Below are positions 11,640 to 23,649 of a DNA stretch of 64,000 nt, piece after piece. Made by a program: the position numbers and the translations under genes. Source of the stretch: Tetradesmus obliquus (Eukaryota > Chlorophyta > Chlorophyceae > Sphaeropleales > Scenedesmaceae); contig CP126202.1 of NCBI GenBank assembly GCA_030272155.1, positions 310,001 through 374,000 of the forward strand, in the 5' to 3' direction. Below the pieces are notes generated by a model, which was not told the DNA's origin, did no database searches, and saw only the letters and a program-made list of their open reading frames with translations. The first letter of the stretch is position 1. Each line of letters opens with the position of its first letter.

Positions 11640-12475
11640 TAAAGTGGCCGGAGCACTGCAGTTGAATGTCCACGGCTCTAAGCACCAGCTCCCCGGCACC
11701 GCAAGCTGGGTCCACAGCATAGCAGTTGAATGTCCACAGCCCCAAACACCAGATCCCAGGCACCGCAAGCTGCGTCCACAGCACTGCAGTTGATTGTCCA
11801 CGGCCCTAAGCATCAGCTCCCAGGCACCGCACGCTGGGTCCAAAGCGCTGCAGTTCAATGTCCACAGACCTAAACACCAGCTCCAGGCACCGCAAGCGTC
11901 CACAGCACTGCAGTTGAATGTCCACGGCTCCAAACACCAGCTCCCAGGCACCGCACACTGGGTCCACAGCACTGCAGTTGAATGTCCACAACCCCAAACA
12001 CCAGCTCCCGGGCACCGCAAGCTGGGTCCACAGCACTGCAGTTGAATGTCCACAGCCCCAAACACCAGCTCCCAGGCACCGTAAGCTGCGTCCACAGCAC
12101 TGCAGATGAATGTCCACAGCCCTAAGCACCAGGTCCTAGGCACCGCGAGTTGGGTTCACAGCACTGCAGTTGAATGTGCACAGCGCCTAGACACCAGGTC
12201 CCAGGCACCGCAGACTGGGCCCACAGCTCTGCAGTTGAATGTCCACAGACCTAAACACCAGCCCCCAGGCACCGCAAGCTGCGTCCACAGCACTGCAGTT
12301 CAATGTCCACAGCCCTAAGCACCAGGTCCCAGGCACCGCAAACTGGGCCCACAGCACTGCAGATGAATGTCCACAGCCCTAGACACCAGGTCCGAGGCAC
12401 CGCAAACTGGTTCCAAAGCCCTGTAGTTCAATGTCCACAGCCCTCAACACAAGATCCCAGGCACCGCAGGCTGAA
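11640..12475. repeat. 64-bp minisatellite, 13 copies
   Basis: GCAGTTGAATGTCCACAGCC begins a unit repeated at 64-bp spacing near 11661, 11725, 11789, 11853, 11913, 11977, 12041, 12105, 12169, 12234, 12298, 12362 and 12426. One spacing is 60 and two are 64-65. Copies differ by scattered substitutions, so this is a genuine diverged array. Sixty-four is not a multiple of three, so reading frames rotate through the array and long open frames here are not genes. Confidence 0.9.
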
Positions 12476-15400
12476 ATGCCGATTAGCCGGTGTTCCCAGG
12501 ATTGAAACAGTGGCTGGCTGGGTTGTGGGTGTGCGGAGTCTGTTGATATGGTAACGAAGATGCAAACATGTAAGGTTATTACCTAGGTGTGTTGCTGTCA
12601 CCGGCCGGTACCACTGCACCAGCGCTACACCGAGCACGTCCTGCTGAAAGTACACTCTGCCCTAGCCAATGACGGGGCGGGATGGCCTGAGGGCGACGTT
12701 GCTGTGTCGGGCAGGCAGTTGGGGCGCATTGCAGATTGACTGTTACATTCTCTACCACCGGTAGACGTAAGCAAGGGTAAACATGCAGTTGGGGTGACAT
12801 GCAGATGGACTGTTACATTCTCTACCACCGGTGAATGTAACAAGGTAGACACCCAACCAAGGCCTGTGCCGCAGCAGCATCAAGTGCTGGGCATGAAATA
12901 CGGCATGCTGTATCACGCCTAAGGGCTGTTCAACACATCACATGACCATCAGCAGCAGTAACTGTGTTCTGCATTTCCATCAGCAACAGGCTTTAGTGGC
13001 AGTCCCATGGCCCGTCGCGCAGCTGCAGGGTGCCACGGATGAGTATGCAACAGATATCTGCCAACACATGCTTGCACAGCTTAGCAGCAGCATATGCGTG
13101 CGCAGCATGTGCATATGTTGCCTAGGGCACAACCGCCCATCATACGTACACGTACACAACTGTGGCGCCATGCTGTTGCGCTGTTGGAATCAGACAGGTC
13201 CACACATGAGCATGCATTCGAGCACCAGCATCCAAAGCTGCAGTGCATATGTTCAGCAACCAGAGCTCTGCACTCGACGCAGTTTGCTCCATGTCTCCTG
13301 CTTAACAACAGTTTATTCGTGTGTCTTGCATGTAACAAGTGAGCCATGGGCACTGCTGCAAAAGGCTGTGTAATAAAGCTGCCAGGGCAGCCAAGTACAT
13401 GCATGTGCAGCAGATTGTGACACAAACCCACCAGTAGCCTAGCATTGCAGCATGCGTTGCATGGGCAGGGCGTGCAGCAGCGCAACTGCTGGTTGCAAGG
13501 TGCAGGATCTAGAGCAACACCTGTGTCATGCACAGGCAGCAGCAGCCAGACCATGCACAGACATCAGCTGTAACAGTTGGTAAGAGCGCAGTGACACCGC
13601 AAGGCACAGGGTATCATAGGCTCCACACACCCACAGCGGAATATGCAGAGCAGCCGGAATCGGCCTGCCTCCATGTCGGTACACACGTCTACGAAGTGCT
13701 GCCGACAGATGTGCTCAAGGCATGCAGACCAGCTTGCAGGACAGTTGCTGAGCTGCCAGCAGCACAATGCTCCATTGACACACGCAAGCTCAAAAGCAAA
13801 CAGTGCTGACACACACAAGCTCCAAGCAACCAGTGCTGACACACCACAAGCTCAAAGCAACCAGTGCTGCTGACACACGCACGAACACCAAGCAAGCAGT
13901 GGTGACACACCACAAACCCCGAGCAAGCAATGCCCACACACCACAAGTCCCAAGCAACAGTGCTAAGACGCCGGCTGACAAGCAACGCTGGTGCCCGTGG
14001 CTCAGAAGTCTGTGTTTGCACGTGCTGTGGGAATGCACGTGGACCGGTACGTAGATCACAGCAAATGTCTGGTGCTGGGTGCTGATACATGCGGCTGAGC
14101 CACATCACAGTTTTAAGCCTCACAACATCCTCAGCACAGAGGTTTTTGGGTTGAGGGTTCAACCCCAGCCAAAACCTCAACTTCACTGTATTAGCCTCAC
14201 AACCTCCTCAGCAAAATCCAGACTGCTGCTGCCACTAGCACTGCAACTGCAGAAGGTGTCAGAGCCGTTGTCTAGTTATTAGTGGGCATAACAAATGCCG
14301 TGCCAAGCCGGCACGCCAAAGCTCAGCAAGCATACGGCACAATGCATGGCAGTCGAGCTTGGAAATTCAGCCATGCACATAGTTCCGGTTGCCCTTCACA
14401 TGGTGTTGGTGCCCATGTATGCCCCCGCCGTTCATGCAACAAGTCTTTAGTACTAGACTAGGTACTAGACTAGGTACACAGGACATGAACACAACAGCCT
14501 GCTCATGCAGGAGCAGCTGCTGAATGATGCTGCTGTCATGGAGCTGGCACAAAGCATTAGAAACACATATGGGCTAGGCTCCAGCACGCCATGATGTGCT
14601 CTGCGCTGCACACAGGGCGGTAAACAGGGTGGCACCAGTGTGCGCTAGACCACCCTGTTGTTTGAAACCCAGGCGTACCATTCAACAGAAGTCAGAGCCC
14701 GGCTAGCAGCCCAACACAGCTGTCCAGATGTCGCCAAACAGTCTCCAATCCGTGTATGTGAAAGCATCTTGCTCTGGTGGTAAGCACGGCACCAGGTGGG
14801 GCTGCCACAAAGTTGTCAAATTGCAGCCGACAATGCGACCCCACTGAAACAGTGCTGCTACGATGCACCTAGACGCATGCGTTGTATGCAGCGCGTGCCA
14901 TGCAGATGTGTTGGGCTGTGCTAAATGCTCGACGCAGTTGTACGCTAATCAAGCAAGGCACAGGGCAAGGCACCACCACGTTCAAATGTGGCTGCGGCCG
15001 TTTCCCTGTGTAAGCACATGCCCGTGATACGCGCCATGCTCAACACAGCTGCGGCGCAAAAAACAGCGCTGCTAGCTACTGTGGCCAGCTACAGAAACCA
15101 AAAGCCGCCAGTATTTCATAACCTACACAAACGCACATGGCAGCAAACTGTGCCGACAAGTGCACTGGCACACATGCTCAGCTGCAGCACACTACGACCA
15201 AACAAGGCACACACACGCACGACCCCAGTGAAACAAACAAAGTGCATCCAACACGTCTGCAGAGGACTTCTGCTGCCGCCTGCCAGCACCATAGTTCAGC
15301 ACGCAGCAACCCCGACCACCTAAAGCATTCACCTCTCCTGGAAAAAAACTGGACGATGCACCACCTGGGCACAAAGAGACGGACCTCCGTCGCAAGGATG

Positions 15401-16809
15401 CACACCGCCACACCCTTGCAGCACGCACGCAGCCGCACCGTCGCAACATGTACGCAACCACACAACTGCAGCACGCATGCATACCCAGGCACCAACCGTG
15501 TGCTAGCAGGCTAGCGCTAGCATGCTAGCCTGCACCTGAGCAAGTAACATGGGGACACTGCAGCACTGCCAAGGGTGAACTGCAGCCGGCAGTCTTGCAA
15601 ACAAGAGCGCTCCATGACCACGCGTACTATGCACGCTGTGGTGTATGGCGGAACACCCACCGTGCTCAAAGCTGCACAGATTGTGAAGATGATCGGACAC
15701 ACCAACATGGTGTGTGCAGGCTACTGTGTAAAAAGGACTCTGGCAAAACCACATGTAGGTGTGTCTCAGGGCTGATGACAACAGATGTTGCATGCGGGAC
15801 GAAACCGCAGGACAAATTGCTACACAAGAACACACACGTTGAAGCCGCTGACATACAAACCTCGACCTAACATGAGCAGCAACTGCAAATGATATGGAGA
15901 AACACACCTATCACATGCACTTATCCGCCCACAGCCGTTACGCTAGCACCACAACAGCACCCACAACACTACCATACATGCACACACAAGCGATCCTGAC
16001 AAAACACACTCGCAAAACAAAGTTCGTGACATACATCATGTGTTTTTGCTGATACACACACCAGATGCGAGGCAAGCCATCAGCTACAGGCGCAGCTCTT
16101 TTAATCTGCAGCAACGTGCAGCAAGTTGTCATAACCGCCAGCATGTTCCCACCAACTACTCATCACAGAAGCATCAAGCAGTGGCAGCAGCACCACACGT
16201 TGCATGCGCATAATCATATCACATGTGATGCCGCCATTCGCCACCCTCCAGCCCTTGCATCCACGCGCGCGTCCCGCTTTTCTGAGAAGATTTGAATGCA
16301 GCCGGCCATAGCATGGCCCCCGAGTGTTTCGTGCATAGGTGTTGCTGCTTCACGCATCACCAGCACATCACACATCACCACACCCCGATGAACCCGCCTC
16401 ATGCGAGGAAAGCGGCACCCGTTCTCTACCCACAGCTGACCTCTCCTCAAACTCCCGCCGTATGCGAAAAAAGCCAACAAACATCACCGCCTGCTCTTCT
16501 GTCAGATATTGCTCCAGCTGCCACAGCTGCTGCTGGCTTCCGACCGCAAGAACGAAAACATCACCAGCTGTTGTTGCTGCATATCGCTCCAACAGCCACA
16601 GTTGCTGCTGACTTCCACCCCACATCAACCAAAACTCATAACCACCCCCACATCCGCCCACCCCCGCAACAACCCAGTCTTGCAGGCCACCACACAAGGA
16701 CAGCAGCCGACGGATACAATCCTGCATGCATGCGCAACAACCCCAAAGAGAGCCTGTAACTCAACCCATCACATGCTCTACTCCTCTCCATGCGCTCGTC
16801 AAAAATGCA
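12476..16809. other. Long stretch with no gene recognised
   Basis: I found no chain of exons with protein-like character in these 4.3 kb. It contains a duplicated ~45-bp element with GACTGTTACATTCTCTACCACC near 12740 and 12810. It also has a short direct repeat, GCCTCACAAC.TCCTCAGC, near 14118 and 14195, and a doubled TACTAGACTAGG near 14452-14477. It may include untranslated or non-coding transcribed sequence. Confidence 0.35.
13765..13965. repeat. Short ~30-bp irregular tandem repeat
   Basis: About six irregular copies built around TGACACAC..CACAAGCTCCAAGCAACCAGTGC. Spacing varies by several bases. Confidence 0.65.
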
Positions 16810-17550
16810 TCAGCAGATCACGCAACCGCATGCTGGCTCCGCCTTCTTGCCATGCGGTTTCCTCATCGCTGTGCCGCTGCCTGCAGCCATGCCTGCAGCG
16901 CTGCATGCAGCAGGCGCTGGCTTGTCCTGCAAGGACTCAGCTCCTGTGCAAGCAGCAACAGCAACCACAGTTGCTTTGCCGTCTCCGCTGTCCCCTGCAG
17001 CACCGGCAGATCCGGCACCTGCCGCTGCACCGCTGTCGTCTACATTGGATGCATCAGCAGCAACCAAACCATGGGCCGCTGCCACAGCCCCTGTAGCTGC
17101 ATCCTCGTCAATGGTGCTGCCTCCCCTCCTTTCCAGCCTCGCTGCTGCATAGGCATCCATGCTGCGCCTGCCAGCTCCGCGCAGCTTGCTGATTGCACCG
17201 GCAATGCCCGAGCTGCTCTTGCGCCGCTCCGCTGCTGCTGCTGCCGCCTCCTCCGCCTGCAGCAGCTGCTGCAGCTGCTGCAGCACCCAAGCAGCAGCCG
17301 GCCTTGCAGTCGGGTCAGCAGCCCAGCAACGCTCAATGACACCCCACACGCCCGCATGCATATTCACCGGCCGCGGAGGCCGGAAGCCGCCTGCCACGCG
17401 GGCCGCATATGCCTCGGTGTCCGAGGGTTTTGAGGCCGGGGTTTGGGTGTACAGCAGTAGTGAGCGGCTGAAGAGCTCGTAGAGGATGACGCCCAGGCTG
17501 AACACGTCCACGGACTCGTTGTAGGGCTCGCCGCGGTATATCTCCTGCAA

Positions 17551-17582
<32 letters not shown>

Positions 17583-20500
17583 ATGCAGTCAAGAATAGAT
17601 AGATGTCACAACACCGGTCTTTAAGGCTGTGGAGGAGCCCGCGATGCACCTGCTTAGTCAGCTGGTTTGTACGAAATACGGGCGCAGCCCATTGTCTCAG
17701 CACACTGCCCTGACATTGGGCCTACAAACCAAGGCCATGTAAATGTAGGAGCCCCTGTGCTGCTTCACGTCAAGCATCACGGCCCACGAACATGCATGCG
17801 CCGAAACCCTGAACCCCTAGGCGCTCAATCAAACCTGCACCCCAAAACAGTTCATCAGCCTTCCACCGCGGCCATGTACATCTAGGATCCCGTGAGCTGC
17901 ATGAGGTCATATGCCAGCGGCCCTGAAACATTCAGGTGTGTAGGCCGTGACCCCTATGACCAAATACAACACCTGCACCTCTTGAACAACAATGGTTTAG
18001 GACTCACCGGGGCCATGTACATGTAGGATCCCGTGTGCTGCGTTAGGTCATACGCCAGCGGCCCTGAGGCGCAGCCGGGGTGGCCGGGGCCATCAAGCAG
18101 CTCCTGGCAGTCATCGTCCTGCAAAAGCAAAAGAAGGTGCAGCAGTACACAGGGCTTAAACCAGGCATACGAGCCTGATGCTAGCAGTATGCAGCCGACT
18201 TGAGGTACAGCCGGGTTGTCCAGGGCCGTCCAGCAGCTCCTGGCAGTTATTGTCCTGCAGAAGCAGCAGGTGCAGGACACAGGGCTTACAACAGGAAACC
18301 GAGTTCAATGAAAAGCAAAAGCAGCGGTGCTAATCCACAGGCCGGGGTGGCCGGGGCCGTCAAGCAGCTCCTGGCAGTCATCGTCCTGCGAAAGCAGCAG
18401 GTGCAGCAGCACATGGGGCTTTGAGCAAGGCAAAGGAGCCTGATGTCAGCAGGATGCAGTGGTGCTGATGCAAAGGCAGGGTGGTGGGGCTAACGCAGCA
18501 GCTGCTGGCAGCCAGAGTCCTGCAGAAGCAGCAGGTGCAGCAGCACATGGGGCTTTGAGCAAGGCAAAGGAGCGTGATGTCAGCAGGATTAAGTCGTGCT
18601 GATGCACAGGCAGGGTGGTGGGGCCTGAAGCAGCGGCTGCTGGCAGTCAGTGTCCTGCAAGCAGCTGGCAGCAGCAGACACTGTTACACAATGCAGTACC
18701 CTGGCCAACATGCGCATCTCTGCATAGATATGGGATCTTCCCTTCATTCTTTATGCCCCTCTCACCTCCATCATGTCCTCCCACAGCATGGAGGCGCCCC
18801 TGAACAATGACGCCTTGAGAGCAAGTGAGCAACGACAACAGCCTCCACTCCACCCTAGAACAAGCTCTCCCTCGCGCTCCAGAATGGGAATGGGCGCATT
18901 CCATCATAAAAGCAAGTTCAGCTGAAAAACGACCAAACTAAAACAACAACCTCGGCAGCCGCTCACCTCCATCATGTCCTCCCACAGCATGGACGCTGTA
19001 CTGCACTGTGTGCATGTGTGTGTTGGCCAGCAGCCGCTGACATCAGGCTCCTTTGCAGTGATGCACTGTGTGCATGTCAGACCGCAGCCCACAAACAATG
19101 GCGACTTCAAGGAATCACAGCCATTTCATTCATGCCAGGCGCCCCTCACCTCCATCATGTCCTCCCACAGCATGGAGGCTGCAGTTGTGGCCGGCATGAA
19201 GCACTGGTCACTTTAAAATCAACATCACCAAAGCTCATCCTGGAATGCTGACCTCCATCATGTCCTCCCACAGCATGGAGGCAGCAGTGGTGGCCGGCAT
19301 GAAGCACTGGTCACTTTATTTTCAACATCTCCAAAGCTCATCCTGGAATGCTCACCTCCATCATGTCCTCCCACAGCATGGAGGCAGCAGTGGTGGCCGG
19401 CACACCATCCCAGCAGCGGCCGCTGATGCTGCCCACATCAGCCAGCGTCAGATGGTCAACCCCACCCGCAGCAGCAGCAGCAGCAGCAGCGGCAGTGTTT
19501 GCGCGGACGCTTCTGGGCGTTGGAGGGCGGCTGCTGCTGCCGGCATGCAGGCTGCTGGCGACGGAAGGGGCACGTGACCAGCTGCTGCTGCTGGCAGCCC
19601 TGTCGTGAGCCTCGGACATGCTGACCTGCAGCAGCAGCAGCAACCGCAGCACATGCAAATTAGTTTCTGCAGCCTGCAAGATTTTGCAAACTAGTGAGCC
19701 TGTCATTTGCAGCTGTCATGGTGCTGCTGCAACACCCGCACAGCATAAACTGGCATGCAGCCAAAACAGCACAACCCAACCGCCCCACGCGCTCACCTCA
19801 TAATCACGCTCCATGTTGGCAGCAGCCAGTATGTCAGTGACATCGTCATAACACTCGCCGCCTGCCACACCCACAGCCCTGAACCCCACACCGCTGTCGC
19901 TGCCACAGTCACCACCTGCTGCCGCTGCTGCTGAAGATGGTGATGCCCGCTGCAGCGCAGATATCGGCACAGACACCCGCGCAAAGCCAGCAGCAGCAGT
20001 AGAGCCTGCTGCAGATCCAGGCCTGCTGCTGCTCCCGCCACCTTGCAGCTGCACTGCCAGAGGAATGCCGCAGCCGGGGCCACTACTAGCCATGCTGTCC
20101 AGTGACATGCGCCTGAGTGCACTTGTAGTCAGCGACTGCCACTCCTGCCGCTGCTGCTCCATAGCGCGTGGCAGCTGCAGCTGCGGCAGAGGATCCGACT
20201 TGGTCTCCAGGCTGGCTCTGGCTCTGAAGGCACTGCGCGCAGCAGCAGCATCGTTTGCTGCTGCCCTCGCCTGGTCTGATACTGCTGCAGCGTTGTCTGC
20301 ATCGGCTGCGTCAGGTGGGTCAATCTGCGCGGCATACAGCGATCGCGTACTGGCGCTGAATGCCACATGCTTTGCAAGCCTGCGTACAGCTGGCTGCTGT
20401 GGCGGCTTGCCTGTCGCTGTGCCAGCTGTACCACCATCAGCTGCTGCAACGGCGTCATTTGCAGCCTTGCTGCTACTGCTGCTGCTGCTGTTGCAGCTGC

Positions 20501-22535
20501 CGCAGCACGAGCTACAAGGCTTCTGCAGCAGCAGCAGCTGCGGCTCGCTGCAACTGTCTCCTGCAAAGGCGGCCACCTCTGCGGTGAAGCTGCCGGAAGC
20601 AGCAGAGCCTGCAGAGACGCTTGCGGCAGCACTGCTGGACTGTGCTGCAGAGCATGCCTTGCCAGCGTCCGTGCCGTCTTGCTGCTGCTGCTGCTGCAGC
20701 TCGGGGCCAAAGAGCAGCACCGGGCAGCCGCCGTTTGATGTGATGAGGTAGGGGCAGGGCGGCGTCTCCAGCATCTGCAGCAGCAGCAGCAGCAGCAGCA
20801 GCAGCACAAGCATACATCAGGCACCCTACAACTCCCTGCAGGTGCATGCGGTATGTGCTGGAATGTGTGACGCAATGCCCGAAGTTGTTGATATCTGCAG
20901 TCACTCATCAATACACAGCAGCTGCTGCAGGCACCCCAAAGTCGCTGAGCTTGGCAGTCTCTCATCGGCATACAGCTGCTGCTGCTGTCAACTCACTATT
21001 GCCGCTGTCCTAGCCACCCACCACGTGCAGGCCAAAGTCGTTGATCTTTGCAAGGGGCAGCTTGCGGCCGGCTGGGGCAGCAGGCTGTGCTTCGGGCTTC
21101 TGCATGAGGATGTTCTCCAGCTTGAGGTCCCTGCAGCAGCAGGCGCAGCACAGCATGGTCAAACTCGGGCCAAAGTTTGGTAAAAGCTGGCCAAACACGC
21201 AGAGCTGGAGGCCGTTTGATATTGTGCGCAGAAATGCACGGCTGGGCCGACACGTATGCCACGAACAGCTGTCCTGCTGCAAGAACAGGTGTAAGATCGA
21301 AGCAGTGGACAATGCCAGGATTTATACCAGCCAACCAAATCTCTGCTACACAACCACATATCAACCACAACCACAAGCTTAAACATCACAAAGTGCCACA
21401 CCTGTGGATGATGCATGGGCTCAGCCCGTGCAGGTGCGCCACTGCGGAGGCCAGGTCCACCGCCCAGGTCAGCGCTGCTGTGTCGCTGTATGCCCGGGGG
21501 AAGGGGTTGACCATCTGCTTGTACAGCACCTGAGCCAGCGAGCCGTCCTGCAGGCAGAGCCATGACGAGACAAAGGACCAGGGCAGAGGAAAGGCAGCGG
21601 CATGAACACGCGAATACGTTGGCCGCAGTTGTCAAGCACCTGAACATTTGCTCGTCCACATTGCAATGCAAGGGTATCTTGAAAGTAAGTTTGTCTGCGT
21701 GATGCAGCAATGTGGCAGGAGAGTAGCCGCCAGGAACAAGTGGGTTGCATTGGGACACACGCATGCTGACAGGCGCCCAATGCAGACACAGGCTGACATG
21801 ATGGTGTTCCGTGGCAAGCGGGGCTGATGATGGAAGTGTTGCTGAGGCTCCGCAGGTCACAAGTATGACGCTGAGGACAGCAGCTGTAGGCGCAGAACCA
21901 GTGCGGCCCGCTGCTGCTGCTGCCTGAGGCCTCACCTGCACATATTCCAGCATCAGCCCCCAGCAGGAGCCATGCTGGCTGCTGCTGCCGCTGCTTCTGC
22001 TGCTGCCGGAGCCCTCGCCAGGCAGGCCCCTCAGGATGCTGCTGCGCTTGCTCAGGCCGATGCTGCCCAGGGCCGGCACACGCAGCACGCTGACAAGCCC
22101 CACAATGTTCCTGCAAGCAGCATTGGGAGACAGTGCAGGGCACAGCGCCAGGCAACATGGTGTTGGACGCTGAGATATCTAGTGAGTTTTGTACTGATGA
22201 ACACTTCTTCCTGCAGATGTGCAGCTGCTGTTGTGGGTGTGGTGTGCGAGGGTGTCGTGCAGGGATCCGGACAGGGCACTGGCAGCCGAAAGCTGTACTG
22301 CAAAACAGCTGTTGCTGCAGCTGCTGTGCTGCTGCGCTGCTGCTGTACTCACGGGTGCTTGGCGTGCTTCAGTGCACGTGCCTCCCTGAACAGCGCCACC
22401 TCAGGCTGCAGGCCTGCTGGGTGTGCTGCTGCAGGGCGCAGCACCTTGACCGCACAGTCCCTCCCGCCCCTGAGGTCCTTGACTCGCAGGACATCCGCGA
22501 AAGCTCCACTTCCTAACTTCGAAACGACCTTGTAC
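16810..22535 (-). CDS. Raf-like (TKL) protein kinase with giant activation-segment insert
   Basis: Eight minus-strand exons: 22535-22353, 22110-21936, 21547-21402, 21130-21022, 20774-19797, 19625-19356, 18118-18008, 17544-16810. All junction phases agree, giving ~901 codons, and at least one 5' exon is missing. Kinase motifs in order: Gly loop GSGAFADV (~8-15), the Lys of DCAVKVL (~30), HPNIVGLV across an intron, HRDLKLENIL (~167), INDFGLHV (~199), then TGSYMYMAPEIYRGEPY (~648), DVFSLGVILYELF and RCWAADPTARP. The YMYMAPE, VDVFS and CW.AD..RP signature is typical of plant Raf-like/ILK-type TKL kinases. All catalytic residues are present. DFG and APE are ~455 residues apart instead of the usual 20-35, the gap being Ala/Ser-rich. 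The protein ends CGCVIC, a CaaX-type prenylation motif. Echo arrays flank several exons. Confidence 0.85.
17728..18007 (-). repeat. Two echo copies of kinase exon end (YMYMAP)
   Basis: The end of the exon at 18118-18008, encoding GSYMYMA with its GGGATCCTACATGTACATGG core, is repeated near 17868-17935 and more weakly near 17733-17790. Both lie downstream of the real donor on the minus strand. Confidence 0.7.
18119..18665 (-). repeat. Four echo copies of kinase exon start (DDDCQELL)
   Basis: Copies of the acceptor plus GACGATGACTGCCAGGAGCT occur near 18250, 18378, 18515 and 18650, upstream of the true exon start at 18118. Divergence increases with distance. Confidence 0.8.
18767..19355 (-). 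repeat. Four echo copies of kinase exon end (SMLWEDMME)
   Basis: CTCCATCATGTCCTCCCACA, the reverse complement of the exon end coding for SMLWEDMME plus the GTGAG donor, recurs near 18767, 18967, 19149 and 19253. The real copy is at 19356. The two nearest echoes also share flanking intron sequence (GCATGAAGCACTGGTCACTT). Confidence 0.85.
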
Positions 22536-23649
22536 CTGCAGCGCAGCAGGTTGCGTCCAAAAGATGGTGAGCTCAGCGGTGTTGGCTCGGGGCACTCGGG
22601 GTAGGAGTGCACCTGCTGCTGCTATCGTATCGACGAACTGAAGAATGGTCATGTCCACGATATCAGTCAACAGATCACCAATACAGGCGCAATCTCAGGC
22701 CTGAACCGTTTGGTCCCATGGACCCACGGGGGCCCGTGCGCAGTACTGCTGCACTGCGTGAAAACTGATCAGCAGCTGTGCGGCTCCTACTTGCTGTTTC
22801 GTCTGCCCGGAGGTCCAATGGCTGACAGGACCAGCGATGTGCCTCTTCCGTTCAGCCCACCTCTGCGTGAACTCGTCTGCGCGAAGCTGTAGAAGATCAT
22901 CTTCATGTAGCTTGTGTGTTGAGGTCATTGGAGATCACGTGCAAGGCTCCCAGGAGCCGCTCTAGCCTTGTTCCACCCAGTGAGCCAGAGGGGCTCCAGG
23001 ATGCCCCTACTACGTCCGTGGTTGCCAGCGAATGGAAAGACTCTACGTGTTCTACCAAACGTCACGTAGAAGGGCCAACAGCGGGCCACGGTGTTAGGAG
23101 AGTTTCAAGCGCCTCTGCAGTGCCTGTTCCCTAGGGGGTACCTTCATGTACTACTTCGCTGCCTCATTGCTCAAACCTATCTTGCATTGTACATAATTGT
23201 TTTGATCTTAACGTTCATGCTTGTGCACAACTGACGCAACAGGGCGAGTGACTGAAGTGCAAGTTCCACAGGGTTTACTTTCTCTCTTAGCTTTTCATCC
23301 ACATGCACGAAGCACTCAATGAGGCTTCAACATCTTCGTTTGATTTGACAATAATTCGTATGTGTGATCAGGCATGCGCTGACATTTCCAAGGTGGTTGT
23401 TTCCTCTGGGAGGATTCCTTCTACTTGCTGTGCTGTCGATCCCGCTGTTAACAGCGTCCAATACGTTTGATACATATTTGTAAACCCCGTGACTCGCCAT
23501 CACACCACCTGGATAAATACAGTGACACTCCCACAAACATGCTGTCAATGTAGGGCAGCAGCAGGACCCTGATGAGGCCCTGAACACTGGGCAGTAGTGT
23601 GCTGCTGCAGCAGCCACATACACACACGCACCGCACTCCCAGCAGCAAC
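22536..23649. other. Divergent intergenic region with missing kinase 5' end
   Basis: The kinase reads left from 22535 and the giant gene reads right from 23650. The kinase's first exon(s) and both promoters should lie here. A possible start at 22652 (MTILQFVDTIAAAG) does not join in phase, so I leave it open. No other coding sequence is apparent. Confidence 0.4.

Noticed and set aside
11634..12143. Minus-strand frame with repeated Cys/Trp motifs
   Set aside because: Produced by the 64-bp minisatellite, whose period rotates the frame. No start context or splice structure.
22612..22670. Kinase start codon at 22652 (MTILQF)
   Set aside because: Its donor leaves phase 1, whereas the next exon at 22535 needs phase 2.
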